Source of the DNA: an uncultured Clostridia bacterium
Lineage (GTDB): Bacteria > Bacillota > Clostridia > TANB77 > CAG-508
Length of the DNA: 64,000 bases
Direction: 5' to 3'
Assembly: GCA_934121885.1 (NCBI GenBank)
Contig: CAKOVH010000007.1
Location: 1-64,000 of the forward strand
Shown: one piece after another, positions 1 to 8,897 of the stretch
How positions within the stretch are numbered: the stretch's first letter is position 1
How the letters are laid out: every line of letters starts with the position of its first letter
Position numbers and translations under genes: made by a program
The notes under the pieces: model-generated
Told to the model about the DNA's origin: nothing
The model's database searches: none
The model's input: the letters and a program-made list of their open reading frames with translations, nothing else

Positions 1-44
1 ATCTTTCGCCTTTCTTTACTCCCAAGCCATTTCGGAGGTCTGTT

Positions 45-135
45 TTAATGCTGTAGACATTTCGTACTAATAGCAAAGGCTATTAATGTTATTCCGTTTG
101 TTTTGTGCTTTTTCTTTGTTTTTTACGTTTTTCAC
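45..135 (-). pseudogene. short or decayed type IV pilin-like leader with in-frame CGG and +1 shift
   Basis: A GTG at 135 follows an AGAAGGGAG ribosome binding site (11-nt spacing). It encodes a lysine-rich leader of 13 codons (VKNVKNKEKAQNK), then CGG at 96-94. In the zero frame nine codons follow (RNNINSLCY), then a stop. Skipping one base at CGGA gives K-GITLIAFAIS, the class III-like prepilin cleavage and hydrophobic signature typical of clostridial pilin-like proteins. The +1 frame then ends after STKCLQH at 45-47, so the hydrophobic helix is incomplete and the gene is probably truncated, unless a second shift opens the third frame, which stays open to the window edge. Bases 1-66 are clearly more GC-rich than the surroundings. 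The upstream region carries the same repeat element as the pilin-like gene at 53.6-54.7 kb. Confidence 0.4.
94..96 (-). other. in-frame CGG, candidate +1 recoding site (pilin-like leader)
   Basis: The zero frame reads AAC AAA CGG AAT AAC and stops soon after. Reading CGGA as one codon, or skipping the C, gives AAA (C)GGA ATA ACA, i.e. K-G-I-T, with the glycine at the prepilin peptidase cleavage position. The context CGGAATAAC is the same as at 54694-54696. Confidence 0.6.
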
Positions 136-209
136 TTTTTCTACTTCTCCCTTCTTTTGTTTTTCTTTTTTAGCTTTTGCTTATTTTTATTTTACTATTT
201 TATTTTTTG

Positions 210-270
210 TTTTTCAATACAAATAGGTTAAATGTAACATAGTTGTAATGTTTTTGTAATCTGTTTGTAA
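210..270 (-). promoter_or_regulatory. shared pilin-locus promoter/operator: four TTAC repeats, 11-bp period
   Basis: On the minus strand TTAC occurs four times at exact 11-bp steps (plus-strand GTAA at 267, 256, 245 and 234). After 12 bp comes TGTATTGAAAAA (210-221). The same arrangement with identical spacing lies at 54794-54854 upstream of the other pilin-like gene. Tandem repeats with an 11-bp period are typical of OmpR/PhoB-family response regulator sites (for example pho boxes), and TTACA resembles part of the Bacillus PhoP box; the identity of the regulator is inference. The conserved TGTATTGA may be an extended -10. Confidence 0.65.
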
Positions 271-272
271 CA

Positions 273-1979
273 CTACTTTTTCACTTTATACACTCTGCTT
301 TGTCCATCATCTAATAAAAGTTCATAATCTTTTGCACCAGTATATTCAAGTACATCTTTAAGTGTTTTATCAAAATCTGATACCCAACACTTTATATTTA
401 ATATAAACTCTGTATTTTCATCTAAGCCATCTATCTCTTTTAGTCTATCTAACTCCCATGTGTTTACTATAATTGAATTATCATATCTTAAAAATTCTTC
501 CATATCTTGCAAATGATTAAATGGAGATTGTCCTATGTATACAAATTTTAGTTTTGAATATTGCTCTGCAAGTTCTATTCTTTTTGAATAATCTGTGTAT
601 AAAAATTCTGGTTTGCTTTTTGCAAGTCCATACCCCGAAGATATCACAGCTATAACTGCAACTACTATTATTCCTGCGTTTTTACTAATAAACTGTGGAA
701 TTTTTTCTTTATTTATTATCTTCATCACTTCTTTTACTGAACTTAAAATTCCTAATTCTACTGCAATTACTATAATTGGAAATACAATTGATATGTATCT
801 TATATTTATAAATGGTGCAATTTTTGCAATTACACATATAAATATGGCTATTGGTAAACATATCAAAAGTGCAATATCTTTTCTTTTTGAACTTATTATT
901 CTTCTTGTAAACATTGCTATTAAGATTCCTATAACAATATATCCTAAGACTTCTGGAATACTAAATCCATAGAATACTAATTTTAAATATTCTTGTAATC
1001 TAGACAAATAGCTTCCTTCTGCCACTCCACCTGCTGCTCCTCTGTATGAAAAGAAAATGTGATAGATTGATGCTGGGAATAATACTATTCCTATAATTGC
1101 GGCTTTAACATGACACCATATATATCTTTTAAGTGAATCCCATTTTGTATTCTTAATCATACAAATTACAGATATTATTGCTACTAATGCAGCATAAATG
1201 CAGAAATAGTATTGTGTTAAAAATCCAAGTATAACCGTTAATGTTAGCCATCTTTTAGTTTTCTTATCTATCTCAAATGAATTTTTGAATATTTTTATAT
1301 TTAAGTATAAATACATCATTGCAAAAAATGTAAGCATCATATACATTCTTTGGAACATTACAATTGATATCATCCCCATACTTAGTCCATAAAATATTAC
1401 TGTAATCCATGATAAATTTTCTTTGTTAAATAGTTTTAATATTTTTCTTAGTACAAAACAACTTGCAATATAGAATATTAAATTTATTGCAAATATAATA
1501 TATTTTGTGAAAGTGTTTAGGCAAATTGATGATACTAAATGTACTAACATATAAAATAATGGTGGATGTACATCTCTTGATTGATTATAATATACTGACC
1601 AATAATTAAATATTTCATCTGATGATACTGTCATATATTCTTTTGCCTGTTCTTTTGTTTTCCAAATTGGTTTTTCCTCTGCTATTTTTTTATTAAGTTC
1701 TTCATTAAATTCATCTTTATTATTTATATAATATGAAATATTTTTTATAGTTTCGCCTATATCTTTTCCTATTATTTTTTCATCTATTAACTGATTAAGT
1801 GAATCTTTATCGCCAAATCTTAGAAATAGATTATCATATTTGTAATTTGAAGATCCATATGAGAATATTTCATCTTCATGCCAACCATTTTTTTGTCCTA
1901 TAAATACAAACATTACAATTGATGTTACAATAATTGCTATATAAAACAATATGCTGTTTAGTTTCTTTGTTTCTTTCAT
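273..1979 (-). CDS. GT-C family membrane glycosyltransferase (GT39/ArnT-like)
   Basis: A 568-residue polytopic membrane protein with about eleven predicted hydrophobic helices. It has the GT-C layout: a first membrane helix (about residues 10-28), an extracytoplasmic loop with an acidic motif (HEDE at 34-37) of the type that serves as the catalytic base, and DVHPPLFYML near residue 136, which matches the conserved HPPL(Y) motif of protein O-mannosyl-transferase/ArnT-like enzymes. These enzymes transfer a sugar from a polyprenyl-phosphate donor outside the membrane. A soluble tail of about 100 residues follows the last helix. The acceptor cannot be told from sequence. The gene lies about 40 bp downstream of the DUF2207 gene and reads in the same direction, so co-transcription is plausible. 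Confidence 0.75.
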   Translation of the reverse strand: MKETKKLNSILFYIAIIVTSIVMFVFIGQKNGWHEDEIFSYGSSNYKYDNLFLRFGDKDSLNQLIDEKIIGKDIGETIKNISYYINNKDEFNEELNKKIAEEKPIWKTKEQAKEYMTVSSDEIFNYWSVYYNQSRDVHPPLFYMLVHLVSSICLNTFTKYIIFAINLIFYIASCFVLRKILKLFNKENLSWITVIFYGLSMGMISIVMFQRMYMMLTFFAMMYLYLNIKIFKNSFEIDKKTKRWLTLTVILGFLTQYYFCIYAALVAIISVICMIKNTKWDSLKRYIWCHVKAAIIGIVLFPASIYHIFFSYRGAAGGVAEGSYLSRLQEYLKLVFYGFSIPEVLGYIVIGILIAMFTRRIISSKRKDIALLICLPIAIFICVIAKIAPFINIRYISIVFPIIVIAVELGILSSVKEVMKIINKEKIPQFISKNAGIIVVAVIAVISSGYGLAKSKPEFLYTDYSKRIELAEQYSKLKFVYIGQSPFNHLQDMEEFLRYDNSIIVNTWELDRLKEIDGLDENTEFILNIKCWVSDFDKTLKDVLEYTGAKDYELLLDDGQSRVYKVKK

Positions 1980-2018
1980 TTTTTACTCCTTGCTTTTTAT
2001 ATTAAATGAAAGGAAGCT

Positions 2019-3878
2019 CTACCAAGAGCCTCCTCCACCTCCTCCAGAGCCACCTCCAGAGAATCCTCCGCCAGATGAACCGCCGCCTCCACTTGATGAT
2101 GGACTTGAGGTCATTGTGTTTTGAGCTGATCTCATTGTTGATGACATAAATGTTCCAAAAGAACTTACCGAAAATCCTGTTTGTGAATAATACCAATTTG
2201 GTTCTTGTATTGCAATTGTTTCAAATTGTTTTACCCATTTATCTGATACACCAAGTGCATATGTGTATGGTAAGATATAATAAAAGTATTGAGGATTTTG
2301 GCTTACTAATTCTTCTAATTGTTCTTTTTCAGCTACTTCTAAAAATCTCTTAAATCCTTTTATCTTTCCTAACACTTCATTTCCATATGGTGTTCTTTTT
2401 GGCATAATTTTTATAAAGAATATTATTATAGCTACACATATTAGTCCTATAGCATATAGCACAAAGTATTTAGTTTCATCAATTAGTATAGGTAATACCA
2501 TCAAAGCCCATGGCACTCCTCCAAAAAATATTCCCCAAAATAATCCAAATATTTTTTCAAATACTTTTGTTTTTCCTAGAAGCATTCCAAGTGCAAAACC
2601 AAATCCTATTCCAGGGAATAGTAAAGCAAATACCATTGTTTCTGAATCTCCATATTCTATTACTGGTTTTACTGTAATTAATATAAATATAACTATGCAC
2701 ATTAACACTAGCCATACGATTTTTCTTTTTGATATTGGTTCAATTATTTTTTTCTTATTTTCTTTTGAATTTATTCTTCTTTTTATTTTATCTATAGTTG
2801 TATAAAATCTATCATATAAATCTTCATTTGTTACAGAATCTTTTCTCTTAAATAACCCATTAAAGAATATTCTTTCATTTTCATTATTTCCGGCATATTC
2901 TTTTAATTTTGTTATTCTAAAGTTATTACCATATAAAAAGTTTTTGGTTCCAAGATCTTCTATTTTTAAGTAGCCTTTATTAGCTAGATATATTAATAAA
3001 GATATTATTCCTTTGTCATCTACATTTCCATTATATAAAAAAGATAATTCTGCCGAGTTCATTCCTTCTGGTGGGTAAAATTCGACTGTTTCTACAACCT
3101 TATCATCTCTTCCATATATTTTCCATAATATAGCTGAGATTACAACAAATATTATAAATACAATTATTACCCCAATTACATAACCATCAGCATTTCCACT
3201 TTCTCTTACAAAATATCCTTCTGGTAATGTTAATCTTACTGTAAGTCCTTCTCCTTGTCTTAAAAAACCGGTATAGAAGCCTTCTATTCTGTTATCATCT
3301 ACAATATATTCCACACTAGAGCTATTAGTTGATCCGTATGTTCCTGCTGAAAATCCCAATTTTTCCTTATCAAATTCCTTTGGCATTTGTATTGTAAATG
3401 TAAGATAATTTATTGTTGTATCCCATTCTGTTCCAATTAGGTTATAGTATAATTCGTCAGCATCCTTTAATTTATCCTTTCCAATATCATAGGTATATGA
3501 TATTACATAGGTATGTTCTCCTGTAAGTGTTTTATTTGCATCACCTATTTTTATTACTTTATATCCATTTTCTGTTGTTGTAGAAAATTTTTCATTTACT
3601 TTTATATTAGTTATTTTTGCTCTATTTTTTGAAGATGTTCCATCTACTCTATTTACAGTATTCTTTGTAGGTATTTTTCTATAAATTCCATGTTTTGATT
3701 GTGTAAAATCTGTTGTTATTGTTTCTGTAATATCAAAAGTATTATCTTCGTTTACCACCATTTTTACATCATATGCTTTTATTGTATAACCATTAGCTGC
3801 TTTTGAAATATTACAAATTGCAAATAAGCCAAAAAAAATACAGAGCATAAAAGATAATTTTAAAACTTTATTTTTCAT
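2019..3878 (-). CDS. DUF2207 domain membrane protein with Gly-rich tail
   Basis: 619 residues. A signal peptide (about 1-27, ending near SKAANG) is followed by the DUF2207 extracellular domain (about 30-230: YTIKAYDVKMVVNEDNTFDI, YRKIP), a membrane helix near 235-255, a cytoplasmic part with PPEGMNSAELSFL, two or more helices near 390-490, and a C-terminal tail made of Gly and Ser ending in GGSW. This is the usual architecture of the YciQ/DUF2207 family. Its start codon directly follows the stop of the LemA gene. DUF2207 and LemA proteins are often neighbours; the function is unknown, probably envelope-related. The Gly-rich tail is normal for the family, not a sequencing artefact. Confidence 0.85.
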   Translation of the reverse strand: MKNKVLKLSFMLCIFFGLFAICNISKAANGYTIKAYDVKMVVNEDNTFDITETITTDFTQSKHGIYRKIPTKNTVNRVDGTSSKNRAKITNIKVNEKFSTTTENGYKVIKIGDANKTLTGEHTYVISYTYDIGKDKLKDADELYYNLIGTEWDTTINYLTFTIQMPKEFDKEKLGFSAGTYGSTNSSSVEYIVDDNRIEGFYTGFLRQGEGLTVRLTLPEGYFVRESGNADGYVIGVIIVFIIFVVISAILWKIYGRDDKVVETVEFYPPEGMNSAELSFLYNGNVDDKGIISLLIYLANKGYLKIEDLGTKNFLYGNNFRITKLKEYAGNNENERIFFNGLFKRKDSVTNEDLYDRFYTTIDKIKRRINSKENKKKIIEPISKRKIVWLVLMCIVIFILITVKPVIEYGDSETMVFALLFPGIGFGFALGMLLGKTKVFEKIFGLFWGIFFGGVPWALMVLPILIDETKYFVLYAIGLICVAIIIFFIKIMPKRTPYGNEVLGKIKGFKRFLEVAEKEQLEELVSQNPQYFYYILPYTYALGVSDKWVKQFETIAIQEPNWYYSQTGFSVSSFGTFMSSTMRSAQNTMTSSPSSSGGGGSSGGGFSGGGSGGGGGGSW

Positions 3879-4427
3879 TTATAAATCCACCTTAACATTA
3901 TTTTTCTCTTCTATCCCAGCTTCAAACATACTGGCCTCTTTAAAATTAAATAAACTAGCAACTATATTACTTGGAAACATTTGTATTTTATTATTATATA
4001 TTCTTACTGTTCCGTTATAATATTTTCTACTATTTGCAATATCATCTTCAATTTTAGTTAAACTTTTACTTAAATTTAAAAAGTTTTCACTTGCTTTAAG
4101 TTCAGGATAATTTTCAGATACCGCAATAATACTTGAAATTGCATTTGTTAATTGTTCATTTATATTAATTTTCTTGTCCATTGTTAAGTCATTGTATGAA
4201 TTTGCTCTAAGTTCTGTTATGTTTGTTAAAGTACTATTTTCATATGATGTATATCCTTTAACTACCTCTACCAAATTTGGTACTAAATCCCATCTCTTTT
4301 TTAAATATACATCCATGGTTGAAAATGCTTCTTTAACTAGATTTCTAGACTTTACTAAGCTGTTATATATTATTAAGCATATAAGCACTAATAATATAAC
4401 TATGCCTATTAAAATATACACTCCCAT
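3879..4427 (-). CDS. lemA: LemA family protein
   Basis: 182 residues, close to the usual LemA length. One N-terminal membrane helix (about 4-24) is followed by NSLVKSRNLVKEAFSTMDVY and KRWDLVPNLVEVVKGY, the family signature, and a helical rest. LemA proteins sit in the membrane with the helical domain facing the cytoplasm; the biochemical role is not settled. It is the first gene of a LemA-DUF2207 pair: its TAA touches the ATG of the next gene. A GGAGG site precedes the ATG. The region upstream ends at a strong bidirectional terminator (4488-4525). Confidence 0.9.
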   Translation of the reverse strand: MGVYILIGIVILLVLICLIIYNSLVKSRNLVKEAFSTMDVYLKKRWDLVPNLVEVVKGYTSYENSTLTNITELRANSYNDLTMDKKININEQLTNAISSIIAVSENYPELKASENFLNLSKSLTKIEDDIANSRKYYNGTVRIYNNKIQMFPSNIVASLFNFKEASMFEAGIEEKNNVKVDL

Positions 4428-4487
4428 TTTTATTTTCCTCCTTTTTTACTTTTTCTAATATATCATTATTAACGTAAAAAAGCAACT

Positions 4488-4525
4488 AAAAAACGCCTAA
4501 ATATATTTCTATATTTGGCGTTTTT
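4488..4525. terminator. bidirectional intrinsic terminator
   Basis: A long inverted repeat (AAAACGCCTAAATATA with TATATTTGGCGTTTT) is flanked by A and T runs. It lies between the end of the MFS gene (minus strand) and the start of lemA, so it serves the MFS gene. Confidence 0.8.
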
Positions 4526-4592
4526 AGATTCCTGTATTTTACATTTTCGACATCATGTATGCCATGATAACATATAATCAGTTCTTTAGTCA

Positions 4593-5816
4593 CTATTTTA
4601 TTTTTTCCAATTTCTTACACATTTTTCTATTTACAATTATTTCTATAGCAGATAATACTAATAATATAAATTCTATTACTATTAATTCATATTTCATTAA
4701 AATTAATGTAAATATCACGCTCAATAGCAATTGTCCTAATTTTCTGTATGTTTCTATATTTATCATTATTTTCTGTTGTTCATCTTGCTTTGTAATTTTT
4801 AAAGCTGTATCTTCTATATATATTGAAAACGAATCTCTAATTGCTAATATTAAGAAAAAACCAGCAGACATTACTATTACTTTAAGTATAAAGTTAAACC
4901 CTATAAAATGTCCTATAATTAATAATGCAAATGCCATGAATTCTAAAATAGTTAATACCATACTCATTTTATCTTTAATTTTTAGATATAATTTATCAAA
5001 TATTATATTTCCAATTATTCTAACAATTCTTGATATAAATACAATTACTGTTATAAGATAAGTTACCATTTCTACAGATAATACTTTTTGAAAGTCATAT
5101 TGCATAAATAATTTACTATTATTTTGTCCCAATTTTATTACCGTGTAAAATATTGCATTAGATAATATTATAAAAAAAATTGTAGATGTAATTGATATTT
5201 TTTTATTATCTATATTAGTTGGTATAATATCATTTTTCTCATCTACCTTTTCTTCATAAAATGCAAAAGATACTATAAATATTACAAAATACATTATAAT
5301 CGATATATACATTGGCAGATACTTATCTAAATTAAATAAATATCCAGAAGCTAGCGCAGTTATCATTGTTGTAATCCCATACATTACTTTTGCTTTATTT
5401 CTTACAGAAAAATATTTATCTTGTTTATTTAAATAAATTAAGTCATTTCGTAATAGTATACTTGTCAAATCCCAAAACATAAATGCTACCTCATATATAA
5501 TTTTATACATTACCAATGAGATGAAAGATTTTCCAAATGTTAATATTATAGATGCTATAAATAGCATTAATGCTCCTACTTTTACCGAATTAGCATTTCC
5601 TATTTTCTTAGCTATTTTTACTATTGTGTTTTTTGCTAGTATGCAGACTAATAATCCTATCATTGTCATTGCAGAAATTTGACTTGCATCCATCCCTTTT
5701 ACTAAGTTTAAATATAATGTATCTATTGGTACAAAAAATATTAAATCTGCTGAAAATGCATAAAATATAGGATATAATCTTATACTTCTTTTAATTTTAG
5801 ATATATTTTGCTCCAT
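4593..5816 (-). CDS. MFS-type membrane carrier
   Basis: 407 residues with about twelve hydrophobic segments and no signal peptide. The N-terminus (IRLYPIFYAFSADLIFFVPI) closely resembles that of the carrier at 60134-61432 (IRLYPIYKMLSWDLLFYYSI), so the two are paralogues in one MFS-like family found in clostridia. The substrate is unknown. The gene stands alone, ends at a terminator, and its promoter must lie in the 70 bp before the tRNA terminator at 5889. Confidence 0.7.
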   Translation of the reverse strand: MEQNISKIKRSIRLYPIFYAFSADLIFFVPIDTLYLNLVKGMDASQISAMTMIGLLVCILAKNTIVKIAKKIGNANSVKVGALMLFIASIILTFGKSFISLVMYKIIYEVAFMFWDLTSILLRNDLIYLNKQDKYFSVRNKAKVMYGITTMITALASGYLFNLDKYLPMYISIIMYFVIFIVSFAFYEEKVDEKNDIIPTNIDNKKISITSTIFFIILSNAIFYTVIKLGQNNSKLFMQYDFQKVLSVEMVTYLITVIVFISRIVRIIGNIIFDKLYLKIKDKMSMVLTILEFMAFALLIIGHFIGFNFILKVIVMSAGFFLILAIRDSFSIYIEDTALKITKQDEQQKIMINIETYRKLGQLLLSVIFTLILMKYELIVIEFILLVLSAIEIIVNRKMCKKLEKIK

Positions 5817-5888
5817 CTTCTATTCTTTTTATTATGTCTAAACATAATGTGCCCTTTCTTAAAAATTCGCCTTTGTTTAAAATATGTA

Positions 5889-5918
5889 GAAAAAGTCGAC
5901 TATAATAGTCGACTTTTT
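5889..5918. terminator. intrinsic terminator after the tRNA cluster
   Basis: A perfect inverted repeat, AAAAAGTCGAC and GTCGACTTTTT around TATAATA. It follows tRNA-Phe on the minus strand. Confidence 0.85.
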
Positions 5919-5920
5919 CT

Positions 5921-5996
5921 TGGTGCCTCGAACGGGAATCGAACCAGTGACACAGGGATTTTCAGTCCCTTGCTCTACCGACTGAGCTATCGAGGC
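5921..5996 (-). tRNA. tRNA-Phe (GAA)
   Basis: 76 nt with an encoded CCA. The acceptor stem GCCTCGA pairs with TCGAGGC, the anticodon loop is CTGAAAA with GAA, and the T arm contains GTTCGATTC. First of three tRNAs on this strand counted from the terminator side. Confidence 0.95.
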
Positions 5997-6016
5997 AAAA
6001 GTATTAGATAAAAAAA

Positions 6017-6093
6017 TGGCGACCTGGAACGGGCTCGAACCGTCGACCTCTAGCGTGACAGGCTAGCGTTCTAACCAACTGAACTACCAGGCC
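6017..6093 (-). tRNA. tRNA-Asp (GTC)
   Basis: 77 nt with an encoded CCA. The anticodon loop CTGTCAC carries GTC. The acceptor stem is GGCCTGG/CCAGGTC with a G-U pair, and the T loop is GGTTCGAGCC. Confidence 0.95.
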
Positions 6094-6169
6094 GTGTAAA
6101 TGAATAGTTTTGCTATTCTTTGACACATATAAACTAAAAAATATTTAGTTTCCTAAATATTTTTAGAAA

Positions 6170-6245
6170 TGGTGGGCGCAATAGGGCTCGAACCTATGAC
6201 CTCCTGCTTGTAAGGCAGATGCTCTCCCAGCTGAGCTATGCGCCC
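6170..6245 (-). tRNA. tRNA-Val (TAC)
   Basis: 76 nt with an encoded CCA. The acceptor stem GGGCGCA pairs with TGCGCCC and the anticodon loop CTTACAA carries TAC. Upstream in the transcript of tRNA-Asp and tRNA-Phe. Confidence 0.95.
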
Positions 6246-6399
6246 ATTTCCTTCGACTTGTTTAGTATACTAAATTTTAGAAAAATTGTCAATACATATT
6301 TTAAATTTTTTTTGATTTTTTTATCTTTTTTGTTTAATATAAAAATGTAAAGAAGAAATACTGATATAATCGTATTTCTTCTTTGTGTATTATATAATT

Positions 6400-7599
6400 T
6401 TATTTTAATAATTCAATTGCCTTTTTTAATTGTGTATCATTTTCGTCTGTTAATTCGCTAATATCATCTGGCAAATTAACCTCGTAATCTGGCTTGATTC
6501 CTATTTTATTTATTTTGTTTCTATTAGGAGTATAATATTCTTCTGTTGTAGTCTTTAATCCACTTCCATCTGTTAGTGTTCTTAACGTCTGAATAACTCC
6601 CTTTCCATATGTTTTAGTTCCTACAATTTTAGCTCTTCCATTATCTTTTAATGCTCCGGCTAATATTTCAGATGCACTTGCAGAATATTTATTAGTTATT
6701 ACAATAACAGGTATATCAATTTCTTGTTTCTTCTTTGCTTTAGTAACTTCTTCTTCTTGTTTCTTATTTACTGTAATAAGTAAAGTTGTATCCTTTTCTA
6801 GTAACATATCAAGAATATTAAGAGATTCATCTACAATTCCACCACCATTGTTTCTAATATCAATAATAAGTGATTTGATTCCCTTTTTGCTTAATTCATC
6901 ATATTTAGTTTTAAATTCTTCGGCTGTACCGCCATCAAAATCTTTTATATTAATATATCCAATGTTATTTTCAAGAACTCTAGCTTTAATATGGCTAATT
7001 ACAATTTTCTTTCTTTCTATTTCGAAATCAATTGTTTCTTCTCCTCTTCTAACCTTTATTTTTACTTTTGTTTTCTCTTCACCTTTTATTTTATCTGACA
7101 TTTTTGAAACATTTTCAGCAGTTACATCTTCTCCTTCAACATTTACAATAAAATCGCCCGTTTTTATTCCTGCTTTTTCTGCTGGAGAATCTTCCATTGG
7201 CTCTGTAACAAGTATTGTTCCACTACTAGAATCTACAAGCATATAAATACCAATGCCTACATAATTTCCCGTTACTTCCTCTAACTTGCTTTGCATTTCT
7301 TCTTTTGTGTAATATTCAGTATATTGGTCGCCAACACCTGCAACATACCCTTTAATTGCTCCTTCTATCATCTTTTTATCATCTAATGTACCAATATAGG
7401 TATTATCAAGCATAGTCCTAATTCTTGATAAAGTTAGTTCCAAACCAGAATTATCCTTACTTGCAACAATTGTATCTATGTTGGTTTTATTATCAATTCT
7501 TTTATATATAACAACTGTTGTTACAAGAGCTGTTATTAATGCTGTAATAATTACAAGCATAATCGATCTGTAAATTTTTTGACCCTTATTTTCTTCCAT
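6400..7599 (-). CDS. S41 family C-terminal processing peptidase
   Basis: 399 residues. One N-terminal membrane anchor (about 15-33) is followed by GDQYTEYY, a PDZ domain (about 105-185: GIGIYMLVD, AEKAGIKTGDFIVNV) and the S41 protease domain with RNNGGG, the nucleophile serine region KYSASASEI and the lysine in TYGKG. It is an extracytoplasmic serine protease of the CtpA/CtpB type that cleaves proteins near their C-termini. I chose the ATG at 7599 (AAGGAAA site) over a TTG two codons upstream. It lies just downstream of two M23 hydrolases and ftsEX, so it may process envelope proteins of that group. Confidence 0.9.
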   Translation of the reverse strand: MEENKGQKIYRSIMLVIITALITALVTTVVIYKRIDNKTNIDTIVASKDNSGLELTLSRIRTMLDNTYIGTLDDKKMIEGAIKGYVAGVGDQYTEYYTKEEMQSKLEEVTGNYVGIGIYMLVDSSSGTILVTEPMEDSPAEKAGIKTGDFIVNVEGEDVTAENVSKMSDKIKGEEKTKVKIKVRRGEETIDFEIERKKIVISHIKARVLENNIGYINIKDFDGGTAEEFKTKYDELSKKGIKSLIIDIRNNGGGIVDESLNILDMLLEKDTTLLITVNKKQEEEVTKAKKKQEIDIPVIVITNKYSASASEILAGALKDNGRAKIVGTKTYGKGVIQTLRTLTDGSGLKTTTEEYYTPNRNKINKIGIKPDYEVNLPDDISELTDENDTQLKKAIELLK

Positions 7600-7619
7600 T
7601 TTCAAATTTCCTTTGCCAA

Positions 7620-7650
7620 AAAATATTTAGGTTTTTAAAGGAAAACCTAT
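7620..7650 (-). terminator. intrinsic terminator after first M23 gene
   Basis: On the minus strand TAGGTTTT and AAAACCTA pair across CCTTTA, then AATATTTTTT. It separates the M23 genes from the S41 gene; partial readthrough is possible because the gap is small. Confidence 0.6.
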
Positions 7651-7658
7651 AAACCTTT

Positions 7659-8870
7659 TTAAGGAACTTTAACATAATTTAATGGGTTAACATAGTCTCC
7701 ATTCAATCTTACTTCAAAATGTAAGTGTGGTCCTGTTGAGTTTCCTGTTGAACCAACTTCCATAATTAAATCTCCTTGCTTTACTTCTTTATGTAACTCT
7801 GTTAATATCTTTTGGCCATGTCCATATAATGTAACTAATCCATTACCATGACTAATCATAACACAGTTTCCATATCCTCCAAGCCATCCAGCATATGTTA
7901 CAACACCATCTGCTGCAGCAACAACAGGTGAACCATATGTAGCATTTCCAATATCTAGTCCTGTATGTTCTTTTACAACACCTTGAATTGGATGTTCTCT
8001 ATATCCAAAGGTTGATGTTATAGCCGTTCCACTTATTGCTACTGGCCATAACATTGTTCCTCCTGTATATTGTATGTCCATATCTATTGAACTATTCGTA
8101 GCTTGCCTAATTAAATATTCTATTTTTGCTTGTTCTTGTTTATATTTTGTAATTTCTTCTTGCAATTGTCTTTCTTGACTTGTTAATTTTTCTGCATAAC
8201 TTGATTGTAAAGTAATTGTATTTTGTAAAACAATTGTGGTTTGTTCTTTTTTTGCCTTTATTACTTTCGCTTCAGTTTCTTCTTTTTCAAGTTTTGTTTT
8301 TACTGTTTCTAATTCTATTCTTTTTGTATTTACTTCTTGCATTAGATTATTATCATATTCTACCATTTCAGAAATAAGAAAATATCCTGAAACAAATCCT
8401 ACTATATCACTAGTAGATAATAATAAATCTAAATACCTTGTTTCGCCTTCTTCATATATTGTAACTAATCTTTCTGCTAATAATTGCTCTTTTTCATTAT
8501 AATCTGCTTCTACTACTTTTAATCTATCTTTTGCTTCACTAATTGATTTCTCTAATGTATCTAACGAATCTGTAAGTTCAGTCATCTCGCTTTGATATTT
8601 TAGTACCTTATCTTCTAGTTCTTGAACTTGAAGCATTGTACTAGATAATTCCGTTTTTACATATTCAAGTTTTAAGTTAGTAGAATTTAATTTTTCTTTA
8701 ACCTCTTCTTGTTGTTTTGATAATTCTTCACTTATTTGATTATTTGCTTCCACATTTGTAGTTTCATTACTTATTTGATTAATATCATTTGTATTTTCGG
8801 CAAATACAAAACCACAATAATACTGCAATAAAAGAATAACAAGAATTATGCTAATAATTTTACGCTTCAT
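7659..8870 (-). CDS. M23 peptidase with N-terminal coiled coil (EnvC/PcsB-like)
   Basis: 403 residues. A signal peptide (about 1-25) is followed by a long coiled coil (about 40-265) and a C-terminal LytM/M23 domain with HTGLDIG and GPHLHFEVR, which supply the zinc ligands and catalytic histidine. It is a peptidoglycan endopeptidase acting outside the membrane. In this family the coiled coil is the part that FtsX contacts and the hydrolase is held inactive until FtsEX signals. The gene lies two places downstream of ftsX, after a second protein of the same design, so both are probable FtsEX clients (inference). Confidence 0.9.
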   Translation of the reverse strand: MKRKIISIILVILLLQYYCGFVFAENTNDINQISNETTNVEANNQISEELSKQQEEVKEKLNSTNLKLEYVKTELSSTMLQVQELEDKVLKYQSEMTELTDSLDTLEKSISEAKDRLKVVEADYNEKEQLLAERLVTIYEEGETRYLDLLLSTSDIVGFVSGYFLISEMVEYDNNLMQEVNTKRIELETVKTKLEKEETEAKVIKAKKEQTTIVLQNTITLQSSYAEKLTSQERQLQEEITKYKQEQAKIEYLIRQATNSSIDMDIQYTGGTMLWPVAISGTAITSTFGYREHPIQGVVKEHTGLDIGNATYGSPVVAAADGVVTYAGWLGGYGNCVMISHGNGLVTLYGHGQKILTELHKEVKQGDLIMEVGSTGNSTGPHLHFEVRLNGDYVNPLNYVKVP

Positions 8871-8897
8871 ATCTGCCCTCCTTAGAAAAATATTTTA

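Noticed and set aside
94..96. CGG translated as plain arginine
   Set aside because: At all three sites zero-frame decoding leads to early stops and loses a conserved glycine.
2019..2090. Gly/Ser-rich repeat as an artefact or mobile repeat
   Set aside because: It is the normal C-terminal tail of DUF2207 proteins.
2002..2353. Open frames opposite or across the Gly-rich tail
   Set aside because: Low-complexity shadows of the DUF2207 gene, without ribosome binding sites or homology.
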